Below are positions 1 to 8,335 of a DNA stretch of 64,000 nucleotides, one piece after another (position 1 is the stretch's first letter; each line of letters opens with the position of its first letter). Source of the stretch: Shewanella oncorhynchi (GTDB lineage Bacteria > Pseudomonadota > Gammaproteobacteria > Enterobacterales > Shewanellaceae); NCBI RefSeq assembly GCF_012584455.1, contig NZ_JABAEB010000003.1, positions 125,641 through 189,640 of the forward strand. Reading direction: 5' to 3'. A model generated the notes under the pieces. It was not told the origin of the DNA. It saw nothing but the letters and a program-made list of their open reading frames with translations, and searched no databases. The translations under genes were made by a program, and so were the position numbers.

Positions 1-176
1 GCGGGTAACAAAAACGCTAAGGTTTTACCTGAGCCCGTTTTTGATGACGCCATTAAATCTTTACCTGCCAATGCGATAGGCAGTGCTTGTTCCTGGATGG
101 CGGTGGGTTCTGTGATCCCCATATGTTTTATGCTTTGAAGCAGACGCTGGTCCAGAGAAAAATCGGTAAATTGCAA
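1..176 (-). CDS. DEAD-box ATP-dependent RNA helicase, N-terminal part (runs off the window)
   Basis: Reading the minus strand from a TTG at 174-176 gives 58 codons that continue beyond base 1. The protein starts [16 protein letters not shown] and contains a Q-motif region ([10 protein letters not shown]) followed by motif [10 protein letters not shown], the ATP-binding P-loop of DEAD-box helicases. A purine-rich Shine-Dalgarno (AGGGGA on the minus strand, near 184-189) sits upstream of the TTG. Such proteins unwind short RNA duplexes in ribosome assembly or mRNA decay. The subfamily (SrmB, RhlE and so on) cannot be decided from this fragment. Confidence 0.85.
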   Translation of the reverse strand, partial: MQFTDFSLDQRLLQSIKHMGITEPTAIQEQALPIALAGKDLMASSKTGSGKTLAFLLP

Positions 177-426
177 AGGTATATCCCCTAAATCTTAGTA
201 AGGGCAGATTATAGCCTTAATCATCCTTGCTCAGCTATCCACATCGGTGATTATCTCTGCTTCATGCACGGATTGATGTAGAAAGAGTGCCATTTATGCT
301 CTGTTGATTGTATTTATTTACATTGGTATTACAACCTCTTAATTGTGTCGTTTTTACCGATTGACAGTGGATATGGCAGGATTTTACGTTATCGTGTACT
401 GCATTGAGTTACAGGAGAAATGATTT

Positions 427-1374
427 ATGGCTAACGGAACAACCCCTTCGGTAGGTATTGCCTTGGGTAGTGGGGCGGCGAAAGGTTGGGCACATATAGG
501 TGTATTGAATGGTTTAGCTGCCATGGGTATTAAGCCCGATAAAGTGGCTGGATGTTCGGTAGGGGCTTTAGTGGGGGCCGCTTACGCCCATGATCATTTA
601 CCCGAGTTAGAAAAATGGGTGCGCGGTTTTTCTAGTTGGGACGTGCTTGGCTTGATGGATATTCGATGGCGTAAGGGCGGGCTTATCGGCGGAGACAAAG
701 TGTTCGATGTGCTGCATGCACGTATAGGAGATGTGAATATTGAAAATCTCAATCGTCCCTTTGCAGCCGTCGCGACTGACTTATACTCTGGTCAGGAAAT
801 TTGGTTTACTGAAGGGGATTTACGGCAAGCGGTACGGGCCTCTTGCTCCATGCCGGGGATTTTAGCCCCTGTCAGACAAGGAGATCGCTGGTTAGTCGAT
901 GGTGCTGTGGTGAATCCTGTTCCTGTTTCGGTCAGCCGTGCCATGGGCGTTGATGTAGTGATTGCAGTGGATTTATATGGCTATCATTCTGGGCGTATCC
1001 AAGTGTTACCCGTGAATATGACCAGCCAAAGGACTGTCCAAGCTGAAATGGATATGCCAGCGCGACAAGAAACGGGCTTTATGGATTTATTCGCCCGTGG
1101 CCGAGATTATGTCAGCAACCTTACCGATAAGTTTTCACTCGGCACTAAATCGAATCCGGGGATGATTGCTGTGATGTCGCAATCTATGGGTATTTTAGAG
1201 CAAAGGCATAAACGGGCGCGGTTGATGGGCGATCCACCAGATATTTGTATTGTGCCAGAGGTGGGAAATATCGGCACTATGGAGTTTCACCGTGCTGATG
1301 AGGCGATTGCCGCCGGCGAAGCTGCGGTGGAGAAAGTCGCCCACTTGATTGAAGCTGCGCTCTGGAAAGGCTGA
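427..1374 (+). CDS. rssA: Patatin-like phospholipase family protein RssA
   Basis: A 315-residue protein closely resembling E. coli RssA along its length. The glycine-rich oxyanion loop GSGAAKG is at residues 14-20, the nucleophile elbow GCSVG at 42-46 (Ser44), and the dyad Asp158 lies in the DGA motif. The Ser-Asp dyad defines patatin-type acyl hydrolases; the physiological lipid substrate of RssA is not established. There is no signal peptide, so it is probably cytoplasmic or membrane-associated. The ATG has an AGGAGA Shine-Dalgarno 9 bases upstream. It is transcribed alone, ending against a hairpin shared with the convergent reductase gene. Confidence 0.9.
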   Translation: MANGTTPSVGIALGSGAAKGWAHIGVLNGLAAMGIKPDKVAGCSVGALVGAAYAHDHLPELEKWVRGFSSWDVLGLMDIRWRKGGLIGGDKVFDVLHARIGDVNIENLNRPFAAVATDLYSGQEIWFTEGDLRQAVRASCSMPGILAPVRQGDRWLVDGAVVNPVPVSVSRAMGVDVVIAVDLYGYHSGRIQVLPVNMTSQRTVQAEMDMPARQETGFMDLFARGRDYVSNLTDKFSLGTKSNPGMIAVMSQSMGILEQRHKRARLMGDPPDICIVPEVGNIGTMEFHRADEAIAAGEAAVEKVAHLIEAALWKG

Positions 1375-1437
1375 TGATGCAAAATGTAGAGTCAAAAGCT
1401 TTCATATAGATAGCGTTTGATTGCAAGATAAACAAAA

Positions 1438-1470
1438 GTCGGTATCACTTTTGCGATACCGACTATTTGT
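1438..1470. terminator. Bidirectional terminator between rssA and the reductase gene
   Basis: Perfect 10-bp inverted repeat AGTCGGTATC / GATACCGACT with an 8-base loop (1438-1447 and 1454-1463). On the minus strand it is followed by CTTTTGTTT, so it best serves the convergent reductase gene; on the plus strand ATTTGTT follows. Confidence 0.7.
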
Positions 1471-1509
1471 TATCTCATATTGAGATGTTTATACCGCTTT
1501 GTTGGTGAC

Positions 1510-2520
1510 TTAGGCTAGTTTTACCAACATTTTACCGCGATTCTTACCTTCAAATAGACCGATAAAAGCATCAGGTGCTTGTTCAAGCCCTTGATAAATT
1601 GTTTGTTCTGCTTTGACTTTTCCTTCCGCTAACCATTGAGCCATTTTTGCGGTGAACTCAGGATAATGCGCCCAATGTTCGGATACGATAAAACCTTCTA
1701 ACTTGAGTTTTCGCATTACAATTAGGGCTAAGTTGTCAGGGCCAGGTGTTGGAGTTGTGTTGTTATATTGCGAAATCATACCGCAAACAGCGATACGTCC
1801 ATGATCTTTCATATTGCTCAGCGCTGCGGCTAAATGCTCGCCACCGACGTTCTCAAAATACACGTCAATTCCTTCTGGGGCTGCTTTTGTCAACGCTTGG
1901 GTAAGATTGCCACAAGTCTTGTAATTGATGACCGCATCAACACCATAACTTTTTAATAATTCAGCTTTTTCATCTGAACCGACAGAGGCTATTACACGAG
2001 CACCTATTAGTTTACCAATTTGGCAGGCTACGCTACCTACTGCGCCAGAGGCTGCGGAAACGAACAGTGTCTCACCCGCTTTTAAATCTGTAATGTGAGT
2101 CAGTCCTGTCCAAGCTGTCATGCCTGGCATTCCGAGTACGCCGAGGAAATGTGAATTATCAAGCGTAGTTAGTGGTAAAGCTGTCAGTCCTGCGGTATCT
2201 GTGACTGCGTGTTCACGCCAACCTAGCATGCTGCTGACTTTAGTACCAACCGGGAACTCGGTGTTTTTTGACGCGATAACTTCACCAATCGCACCGCCTT
2301 CTAAGACTTGATTTAAGGCGAAGGGCGGAACATAACTCTTGCGATCAACCATGCGCCCGCGCATGTAAGGGTCAACCGACATCCATAGATTTTTAATCAG
2401 CACTTGTCCATCAGCGAGAGGTGCTAACGCTTTATTTACTAAAGTAAAGTTCTGTGCTGTAGGCATGCCTTCTGGGCGACTAGCTAGATGGATTTCACGG
2501 GTTTCAGTCATACTCTTCAT
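1510..2520 (-). CDS. curA: NADP-dependent MDR-family oxidoreductase, CurA/YncB-like (leukotriene B4 dehydrogenase type)
   Basis: A 336-residue zinc-independent medium-chain dehydrogenase/reductase. The N-terminus carries the family pattern LxNLWMSVDPYMRGRM, and the nucleotide-binding motif is ASGAVGSVACQIGKLIGARV near residues 157-176. Relatives reduce activated C=C bonds of enones such as curcumin, prostaglandins or 2-alkenals with NADPH. The native substrate here is unknown. The gene is divergent from an OhrR/MarR regulator, and the shared 90-bp gap holds two palindromic operators, so the reductase is likely induced by a reactive electrophile or peroxide. A second in-frame ATG at 2509-2511 is an equally plausible start. 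Confidence 0.85.
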   Translation of the reverse strand: MKSMTETREIHLASRPEGMPTAQNFTLVNKALAPLADGQVLIKNLWMSVDPYMRGRMVDRKSYVPPFALNQVLEGGAIGEVIASKNTEFPVGTKVSSMLGWREHAVTDTAGLTALPLTTLDNSHFLGVLGMPGMTAWTGLTHITDLKAGETLFVSAASGAVGSVACQIGKLIGARVIASVGSDEKAELLKSYGVDAVINYKTCGNLTQALTKAAPEGIDVYFENVGGEHLAAALSNMKDHGRIAVCGMISQYNNTTPTPGPDNLALIVMRKLKLEGFIVSEHWAHYPEFTAKMAQWLAEGKVKAEQTIYQGLEQAPDAFIGLFEGKNRGKMLVKLA

Positions 2521-2535
2521 AAAAAATCACTTTTT

Positions 2536-2549
2536 GTTTGTGCGCAAAC
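2536..2549. promoter_or_regulatory. Operator half-pair 1 (GTTTG...CAAAC palindrome) for the MarR/OhrR regulator
   Basis: GTTTGTGCGCAAAC differs by one base from a perfect palindrome. It lies 16 bp upstream of the reductase start and repeats the core of the site at 2591-2608, 57 bp away centre to centre. MarR proteins bind such 14-18 bp palindromes as dimers. Assignment to the adjacent regulator is inferred from position. Confidence 0.7.
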
Positions 2550-2590
2550 TAATGATGTTAACTCTACGTGGCTTTAAGATTGAATGCAAA

Positions 2591-2608
2591 TAGTTTGCGC
2601 GCAAACTA
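2591..2608. promoter_or_regulatory. Operator 2, perfect 18-bp palindrome next to the MarR/OhrR gene
   Basis: TAGTTTGCGCGCAAACTA is its own reverse complement over all 18 bases. It ends one base before the ATG at 2610. A site this close to that ATG would also overlap any promoter for the regulator, which is a reason to suspect that the true start codon lies further downstream. Confidence 0.75.
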
Positions 2609-2609
2609 G

Positions 2610-3155
2610 ATGGGGTGGGACAGATCGGATAAGATAGTGTTATCTTTAAATGACAGGCGCTTAAACGTGCAGAATTGCTTACCTCAACCTGAGCTAGACG
2701 CTACAAAACAGACTCATAGCCAAGCTTCTAGCGATCCACTCTGTTTATCCGATAATGTTTGTTTCGCGTTATATTCTGCGAGCAATGCATTAGTGCGTGC
2801 TTATCGGCCTCTACTCGAGGCATACGAGTTAACTTTTCCTCAATATCTGGTGATGCAAACCCTGTGGCGTCAAAACGGCTGTAGCCAAACCCAGCTATCA
2901 GCGGCGACTAAGCTCGATATGGGGACGCTAACGCCTATCGTTAAGCGATTAGAGGTAAAAGGCTTGATCACGCGTTTGGCCTGCATTGAAGATGAGCGGA
3001 AAAAGCTGATCACTCTGACAAGTCAAGGAGAGGGTATCAGGCACGAAGCTCTTGCCTTGAAGCAAACCTTGCTTGATAAAGTGCAGATGGACGCTGAGGC
3101 ACTCGATTTACTAAGGCGGCAATGTCTTGCCTTGATCGAAGATATACAGTCCTAG
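2610..3155 (+). CDS. MarR-family transcriptional regulator, OhrR-like (redox-sensing)
   Basis: Up to 181 residues from the first ATG. The core SDNVCFALYSASNALVRAYR followed by LTFPQYLVM is the hallmark of OhrR, whose Cys (Cys51 in this numbering) is oxidised by organic hydroperoxides to release DNA. The winged helix-turn-helix follows (residues ~90-135). The N-terminal 25-30 residues are not typical, the ATG has no Shine-Dalgarno and abuts an operator, so GTG at 2637 or 2667 may be the real start. It faces the CurA-like reductase rather than an ohr peroxidase gene, so the true inducer may be an enone or quinone. Autoregulation is likely. Confidence 0.82.
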   Translation: MGWDRSDKIVLSLNDRRLNVQNCLPQPELDATKQTHSQASSDPLCLSDNVCFALYSASNALVRAYRPLLEAYELTFPQYLVMQTLWRQNGCSQTQLSAATKLDMGTLTPIVKRLEVKGLITRLACIEDERKKLITLTSQGEGIRHEALALKQTLLDKVQMDAEALDLLRRQCLALIEDIQS

Positions 3156-3274
3156 ATATAAGTTGGTTTATGCATAGTGATGCTATTAACTCAGGGGTTG
3201 CACTGATTAATATTTGATTGGCTTAGTTTTTGCTTTAAAACCGTCATTGAGTCTTAGACGCCGAATTTTTGACG

Positions 3275-3964
3275 ATGAATTCTATTTTAAATGCCTTTAA
3301 TCTTAATCGCAGCAGTGCCAGTATCGCCGATGCCTATGGTGCCAATAGCCAAAAGACGAGCACGGCTAAAACCGATACTACGATAGAAACAAATAAAACG
3401 CAGACGGATGCTACCAAACCCGATAACGGTAAAACCGATGAGATAGCGCTGTCGCCAAGGGCGCAACGCGCACAGAAAATTCAATCGATGGCGAAGGATT
3501 TTTTTGCCGATGGTCAATTTGGCGTCGCCGATATTCCCGCATTGGTGTCGCGCTTACAAAAAGATGGCATTTTATCGGATGTGCAACTCGAGCGTTTATC
3601 GAAAAACGGTATTACAGTGCCGAGCACAACAACGCCGACTAAACAATCGTTGCAAGATTTTTTAGATGATGAAATCAAGTCATTAGCTAAAAAATCACCT
3701 AATAATCCTCTTATCAATACCTTAGTTGATGCTAAAAACGTCTTAACCAATATGGATGATGCTCAGTCGCCGGTGCTAGCCCAGAAGGCCACGAAAGTCC
3801 TTAGCCAATTGACGGATTATTTGAATTCTGAACCTCCGCTTACGGATGCTCAAAAGCAGCAGTGGCAGGGGCTAAAATCTATGATGCAACTTGCTTCATC
3901 TATGGGGGCACATCAATCTGCATCGGGCCAACTCAGTAGTTATCTTGCGCTTGCTAAACGTTAA
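3275..3964 (+). CDS. Hypothetical protein with low-complexity Thr/Lys-rich N-terminus
   Basis: About 229 residues from ATG 3275; an in-frame TTG lies two codons upstream, and neither has a clear Shine-Dalgarno. Residues ~20-60 are rich in Thr, Lys, Asp and Asn and look disordered. A short segment EIALSPRAQRAQKIQ resembles the V/I-x-[LI]-S-x-x-[AG] patch seen in flagellar-associated small proteins such as the FlxA-like protein at 9335. The remainder is predicted helical without recognised catalytic motifs or signal peptide. I do not recognise the family. It is a single-gene unit between the regulator and nrdD. Confidence 0.6.
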   Translation: MNSILNAFNLNRSSASIADAYGANSQKTSTAKTDTTIETNKTQTDATKPDNGKTDEIALSPRAQRAQKIQSMAKDFFADGQFGVADIPALVSRLQKDGILSDVQLERLSKNGITVPSTTTPTKQSLQDFLDDEIKSLAKKSPNNPLINTLVDAKNVLTNMDDAQSPVLAQKATKVLSQLTDYLNSEPPLTDAQKQQWQGLKSMMQLASSMGAHQSASGQLSSYLALAKR

Positions 3965-4103
3965 TTCACATCCATAGTGCGTGATAAACACAAATTGTCA
4001 CGCATTCAACTAGCTGGGTTTAATCAGCAGGTCAAGGCGCAATTTTCAGATAATTGGGCCTAGCTGCAGTTCTTGTTTGTTCTTTTATTTCATCCTAAAA
4101 ACT

Positions 4104-4117
4104 ATGATCTGGATCAT
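4104..4117. promoter_or_regulatory. FNR/EtrA-type binding site upstream of nrdD
   Basis: ATGATCTGGATCAT keeps both half-sites TGAT-N4-ATCA of the FNR consensus. It lies 109-122 bases before the nrdD start. FNR (EtrA in Shewanella) activates genes in the absence of oxygen, which fits an oxygen-sensitive anaerobic ribonucleotide reductase. Binding is inferred. Confidence 0.65.
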
Positions 4118-4145
4118 GGACTCCTTACCGTCATTGTAGCCTAAT

Positions 4146-4161
4146 GCTCTACATATTGTGT
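4146..4161. promoter_or_regulatory. NrdR box 1
   Basis: GCTCTACATATTGTGT matches about 13 of 16 positions of the NrdR-box consensus ACACTATATATTGTGT. Together with the site 31 bp downstream it forms the usual two-box arrangement on one face of the helix. NrdR represses ribonucleotide reductase operons when dATP is plentiful. Confidence 0.7.
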
Positions 4162-4176
4162 TTTATGCTTTTAAAA

Positions 4177-4192
4177 TCACTAGATGTAGTGT
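4177..4192. promoter_or_regulatory. NrdR box 2
   Basis: TCACTAGATGTAGTGT is the second NrdR box, offset exactly 31 bp (three helical turns) from box 1 and 34 bases before the nrdD ATG. The paired spacing is the strongest argument that both are real. Confidence 0.72.
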
Positions 4193-4225
4193 TAATTTTT
4201 AGGCGAGATGGAGAGGAACTGAACA

Positions 4226-6343
4226 ATGCCAGTCGTAATTAAGCGTGATGGTTGCCGCACACCTTTTGATGAAACAAGGATAAGGGATGCAGTGAATGCC
4301 GCTGCAAACTCAGTTGGAATAGAGGATGGCGACTATGCAGCGACAGTGGCAGCGTGTATCAGTCAGAGCGTCGCGCCATTAGCTGAAGTCGATATCCACC
4401 ATCTACAAGATGCGGTTGAGAATTTACTGATGGAAGGGCCGTACAAGTCCCTGGCGCGGGTGTATATCGAATACCGCCACGACAGAGATGTGTGCCGTGA
4501 AGCGACCAGTAAACTCAACCTCGAAATCCGTGGTTTAGTTGAGCAAAGCAATGCGGCTTTGCTCAATGAAAATGCTAATAAAGATTCAAAAGTCATTCCT
4601 ACTCAGCGGGATTTACTCGCGGGCATAGTCGCCAAACATTACGCCAAGAGTCATATTTTGCCAAAGGATGTGGTCGCTGCCCATGAAGCGGGCGAGATCC
4701 ATTACCACGACCTAGATTACTCTCCGTTTTTCCCGATGTTTAACTGCATGTTGATTGATTTAGCTGGCATGTTGACCCACGGCTTTAAAATGGGTAATGC
4801 CGAAATTGAAACCCCTAAGTCTATTTCAACAGCGACAGCGGTGACCGCGCAGATTATTGCCCAAGTGGCGAGTCATATCTATGGCGGAACTACTATCAAC
4901 CGTATCGATGAAGTGTTAGCGCCATTTGTCGCTAAGAGCTACGACAAGCATTACCAAATTGCCCTGAATTGGAAGATTACCGACGCCAAAGCCTTTGCCA
5001 CGGCGCAAACTGAAAAAGAATGTCACGATGCATTCCAGTCTTTGGAATATGAGGTCAATACCTTACACACTGCCAATGGCCAAACACCGTTCGTGACCTT
5101 TGGGTTTGGTTTAGGTACGTCGTGGGAATCACGCTTAATTCAGCAATCTATGCTCAAAGTGCGGATGGCGGGATTGGGTAAAAATCGCAAGACTGCAGTA
5201 TTCCCTAAGCTAGTGTTTGCGATTCGCGATGGTATTAATCATAAAGCGGGCGATTGCAATTACGATGTAAAACAGATGGCGCTCAAATGCGCAACAATGC
5301 GCATGTATCCCGACATCCTCAACTACGAGCAAGTCGAGAAAATTACCGGTTCATTTAAAACCCCAATGGGCTGCCGTAGCTTTTTAGGCACCTATGAAGA
5401 AAATGGCGAGCTTGTGCATGAAGGGCGCAATAATTTGGGAGTGGTCAGTTTAAACCTGCCGCGGATTGCCTTAGAAGCCAATGGCGATGAGACTGAGTTT
5501 TATCGTATTTTAGATGACAGATTAGTATTAGCCCGTAAAGCGCTGGATACCCGTATTGAGCGACTGAATGGTGTTAAAGCCCGTGTGGCACCTATCCTTT
5601 ATATGGAAGGCGCCTGTGGTGTACGCTTGCGCGCTGATGATGATGTGGCGCAAATCTTTAAAAATGGCCGCGCTTCGATTTCACTCGGTTACATTGGCCT
5701 GCATGAAACCATGAATGCACTCTATGGCACCCAAACCCATGTATTTGATGATGCACAATTAAGGGAAAAAGCCGTTGCTATTGTAGCTTATCTTAAAGCG
5801 GCTACCGATGCGTGGAAGGCCGAAACAGGTTATGGCTTTAGTCTGTATAGCACGCCAAGTGAGAGTCTCTGCAGCCGTTTTTGTAAACTGGATGCGAAGC
5901 AATTTGGCCTAGTCACAGGGGTGACAGATAAGGGCTATTACACCAATAGTTTTCACCTCGATGTGGAAAAAAGTGTTAACCCTTACGATAAAATTGATTT
6001 TGAACAGCCATATCCCGCTATCGCGAACGGTGGCTTTATTTGTTATGGCGAATATCCCAATATGCAGCATAACCTCGAAGCGCTTGAAAACGTCTGGGAT
6101 TATAGCTACAGCCGCGTGCCTTACTATGGCACTAACACACCAATTGATGAATGCTATGACTGTGGCTTTACCGGCGAATTTAGTTGTACCAGTAAAGGGT
6201 TCACTTGCCCTAAGTGTGGCAATCATGAGCCTAGTCGGGTTTCTGTGACGCGCCGTGTGTGCGGTTACTTAGGCAGTCCTGATGCGCGGCCCTTTAATTA
6301 TGGCAAGCAAGAAGAAGTAAAACGTAGGATCAAACACTTGTAA
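4226..6343 (+). CDS. nrdD: Anaerobic ribonucleoside-triphosphate reductase, class III
   Basis: A 705-residue glycyl-radical enzyme that reduces ribonucleoside triphosphates to deoxyribonucleotides without oxygen. The ATP-cone allosteric domain covers about residues 1-95 (MPVVIKRDG...). The catalytic barrel follows. The C-terminal zinc site is visible as CYDCGF and CPKCG. The radical loop RVCGYLG places the radical glycine at Gly680, 25 residues from the end. NrdG, encoded 114 bp downstream, installs the radical. The ATG has a GGAGAGGAAC Shine-Dalgarno. Upstream FNR-like and paired NrdR sites suggest induction in anoxia and repression by high dATP. Confidence 0.97.
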   Translation: MPVVIKRDGCRTPFDETRIRDAVNAAANSVGIEDGDYAATVAACISQSVAPLAEVDIHHLQDAVENLLMEGPYKSLARVYIEYRHDRDVCREATSKLNLEIRGLVEQSNAALLNENANKDSKVIPTQRDLLAGIVAKHYAKSHILPKDVVAAHEAGEIHYHDLDYSPFFPMFNCMLIDLAGMLTHGFKMGNAEIETPKSISTATAVTAQIIAQVASHIYGGTTINRIDEVLAPFVAKSYDKHYQIALNWKITDAKAFATAQTEKECHDAFQSLEYEVNTLHTANGQTPFVTFGFGLGTSWESRLIQQSMLKVRMAGLGKNRKTAVFPKLVFAIRDGINHKAGDCNYDVKQMALKCATMRMYPDILNYEQVEKITGSFKTPMGCRSFLGTYEENGELVHEGRNNLGVVSLNLPRIALEANGDETEFYRILDDRLVLARKALDTRIERLNGVKARVAPILYMEGACGVRLRADDDVAQIFKNGRASISLGYIGLHETMNALYGTQTHVFDDAQLREKAVAIVAYLKAATDAWKAETGYGFSLYSTPSESLCSRFCKLDAKQFGLVTGVTDKGYYTNSFHLDVEKSVNPYDKIDFEQPYPAIANGGFICYGEYPNMQHNLEALENVWDYSYSRVPYYGTNTPIDECYDCGFTGEFSCTSKGFTCPKCGNHEPSRVSVTRRVCGYLGSPDARPFNYGKQEEVKRRIKHL

Positions 6344-6376
6344 CACTATTACCTTATTCAGCCTGTTAGACTTATT

Positions 6377-6410
6377 CCGTGGCATCACGTGGCATCAAAT
6401 AGTGCCACGG
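6377..6410 (+). other. Hairpin between nrdD and nrdG
   Basis: CCGTGGCA (6377-6384) pairs with TGCCACGG (6403-6410). The loop contains a second copy of CGTGGCATC. No T-run follows, so it is more likely an mRNA stabiliser or partial attenuator that sets the nrdD/nrdG ratio than a terminator. Confidence 0.4.
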
Positions 6411-6457
6411 GATGAGTGTCAGTGTTAAAAGATGAAATGCACTATGAGTGACCATCA

Positions 6458-6919
6458 ATGAATTACCATCAATATTTCCCTATCGATGTGGTCAATGGCC
6501 CAGGTACCCGTGCGACCTTGTTTGTCTCTGGCTGTGAGCACCAGTGCCGCGGTTGTTACAACCAAAGCACGTGGGATCCCCGTTCTGGGCATATATTTGA
6601 TAGGATGATGGAAGATAGGATTATTGCCGATCTTAATGATAAGCGGATTGTGCGCCGAGGTTTATCGCTTTCGGGCGGAGATCCTTTATTGCCTGTCAAT
6701 CTCAGTGCCATTTTGACGCTCGTCAAACGAGTCAAGGCTGAGTGTAAGGGGAAGGATATTTGGCTGTGGACAGGTTATGTGCTCGATGAGTTGAGTGATG
6801 AACAGCGCGCCGTGTTGGCCTATATTGATGTGCTGGTGGACGGAAAATTTGAACAAAGTCTTGCCGATCCGAGTCTTGTCTTTCGCGGTAGCAGCAATCA
6901 GATCATTCGTTTGTTATAA
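6458..6919 (+). CDS. nrdG: Anaerobic ribonucleotide reductase activase (radical SAM)
   Basis: A 153-residue radical S-adenosylmethionine protein. The CxxxCxxC cluster motif is Cys26, Cys30 and Cys33 (SGCEHQCRGCYN), in the same positions as E. coli NrdG. The GGDPL motif for SAM binding is at ~72-76. It reductively cleaves SAM to generate the glycyl radical on NrdD. It lies 114 bp downstream of nrdD in the same direction, presumably as one operon. The ATG at 6458 gives the canonical N-terminus MNYHQYFPID. Confidence 0.96.
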   Translation: MNYHQYFPIDVVNGPGTRATLFVSGCEHQCRGCYNQSTWDPRSGHIFDRMMEDRIIADLNDKRIVRRGLSLSGGDPLLPVNLSAILTLVKRVKAECKGKDIWLWTGYVLDELSDEQRAVLAYIDVLVDGKFEQSLADPSLVFRGSSNQIIRLL

Positions 6920-7033
6920 AAGCGGTAACGAGGATCTGTAACTTGCTGCTATAATCTCAGGCCTTGACACAGATGCTAGCATAATCAGGCTAAGATTTTA
7001 CTGTGGCTAACTTAGGTAATTTAAGGTAACAGA

Positions 7034-7390
7034 ATGAATTTAAAGCAAGAACTGCAGCAGCTTAACGATAAATTAGATAAATTTCGTCGTAAACTTGCTG
7101 CGGCTGAACAAAGAGGCGATGACGTCATTATTGCCCAGTTCAAACGCGAAATCGCTGCGGTTACTAAGCAAATCGGCAGTGTGAAAGGACAACAAACCCG
7201 CTTATTGAATAAGCAAGGGTCAGATATCAAAGGTTTGCCTTTCCATCGTGCTTTGACAAAAGCGGAACAAGCGGACATGGGCAAACTGAAAAAGTCTGTC
7301 AAAGGGCTTGTGGTAATCCACCCTATGACGGCTATCGGCCGTGAAATGGGGCTAACGGAAGTGACTGGATACGCTCCCGCAAAATTTTAA
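7034..7390 (+). CDS. yibL: YibL family ribosome-associated protein
   Basis: A 118-residue protein with a coiled-coil N-terminal half (Lys/Glu/Gln-rich, residues 1-55). Its C-terminal half contains TKAEQADMGKLKKSVKGLVV then HPMTAIGREMGL, nearly identical to E. coli YibL. YibL co-purifies with ribosomes; its molecular function is not established. The ATG at 7034 has an AAGGTAAC Shine-Dalgarno. It is a separate unit between nrdG and ribA. Confidence 0.9.
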   Translation: MNLKQELQQLNDKLDKFRRKLAAAEQRGDDVIIAQFKREIAAVTKQIGSVKGQQTRLLNKQGSDIKGLPFHRALTKAEQADMGKLKKSVKGLVVIHPMTAIGREMGLTEVTGYAPAKF

Positions 7391-7663
7391 TGTGGGATAG
7401 GATGTCACTGGCACGGGATCGAGTGTCGATCGCGTGTTTGTGCTCCTTGTATTTAATGCACTGCTTCGTTTTAATCCATTCCTTCGTGCTGCCCATCGAA
7501 AAGACATTCATGTTTGGTTTAGTTGATTAAAACACTAAAGTATTTCTGGATTGTTCGAAAACACTTTAGAATAGTGCGCTTAGTTGGCTAAGTGCCTAAT
7601 CCTCGTTTTGTTTCTAGGGATCTTATTCGTCTCATGGAATGAGAGTTGTCGTTAAGGTTAAGT

Positions 7664-8278
7664 ATGTCGATAAAATATGTCGCGACGTCAAAGTTACCCA
7701 CTCCTTGGGGCGTGTTTGCCATGCATGGTTTTGAAGATACCGAATCAGGTAAAGAGCATGTTGCGCTCACATTCGGTACACTCAGTGCGGATGAACCTGT
7801 GTTGGGCCGTATTCATTCCGAGTGTTTAACCGGCGATGCTTTATTTAGCTTGCGTTGTGACTGTGGTTTTCAGTTACAAGCTGCCATGCAAAATATTGCG
7901 GAAACGGGCAGTGGTTTTATCCTCTATTTACGCCAAGAAGGCCGTGGCATTGGTTTGCTGAATAAAATTCGCGCCTATGAGCTGCAAGATAAAGGCGCCA
8001 ACACGGTTGAAGCCAACGAGCAACTCGGTTTCGAAGCGGATATGCGTAAATACGACATGATCAAGCCTATGCTGGAACAGATAGGGGTGAAGCATGTGCG
8101 TTTGATGACCAATAATCCGCGTAAAGTGAAAGCGATGAAGGAGTTTGGCATCGAAGTGGTTGAGCGCGTACCACTGCAAGTTGGTAAAAATCGTTATAAC
8201 GAAGCGTACTTAAAAACTAAATCCACTGAGCTTGGACACATGATGTCTGAATATCATTTTATGGATGAAAATAAGTAG
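7664..8278 (+). CDS. ribA: GTP cyclohydrolase II
   Basis: A 204-residue enzyme for the first step of riboflavin synthesis: GTP to 2,5-diamino-6-ribosylamino-pyrimidinone phosphate, formate and pyrophosphate. The zinc ligands Cys54, Cys65 and Cys67 (SECLTGD and LRCDCG) and the [11 protein letters not shown] loop are all present. ATG 7664 was chosen because AAGG lies 6 bases upstream and the N-terminus [16 protein letters not shown] matches the family; an in-frame TTG at 7646 would add six non-homologous residues. It is monofunctional, not fused to RibB. No FMN riboswitch was seen upstream. Confidence 0.96.
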   Translation: MSIKYVATSKLPTPWGVFAMHGFEDTESGKEHVALTFGTLSADEPVLGRIHSECLTGDALFSLRCDCGFQLQAAMQNIAETGSGFILYLRQEGRGIGLLNKIRAYELQDKGANTVEANEQLGFEADMRKYDMIKPMLEQIGVKHVRLMTNNPRKVKAMKEFGIEVVERVPLQVGKNRYNEAYLKTKSTELGHMMSEYHFMDENK

Positions 8279-8335
8279 TTTTGTCATCATGATGAGTCGA
8301 CCGATTGAGTTAAAAATGAGGAAGGTTTAAGTCAA

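Noticed and set aside
3225..3275. Sigma-28 promoter for the hypothetical gene at 3275
   Set aside because: GCCGAATT is present, but the -35 part does not match and the site would lie only 8 bases before the start codon.
7400..7663. FMN riboswitch upstream of ribA
   Set aside because: None of the conserved FMN-aptamer segments could be seen in the leader.
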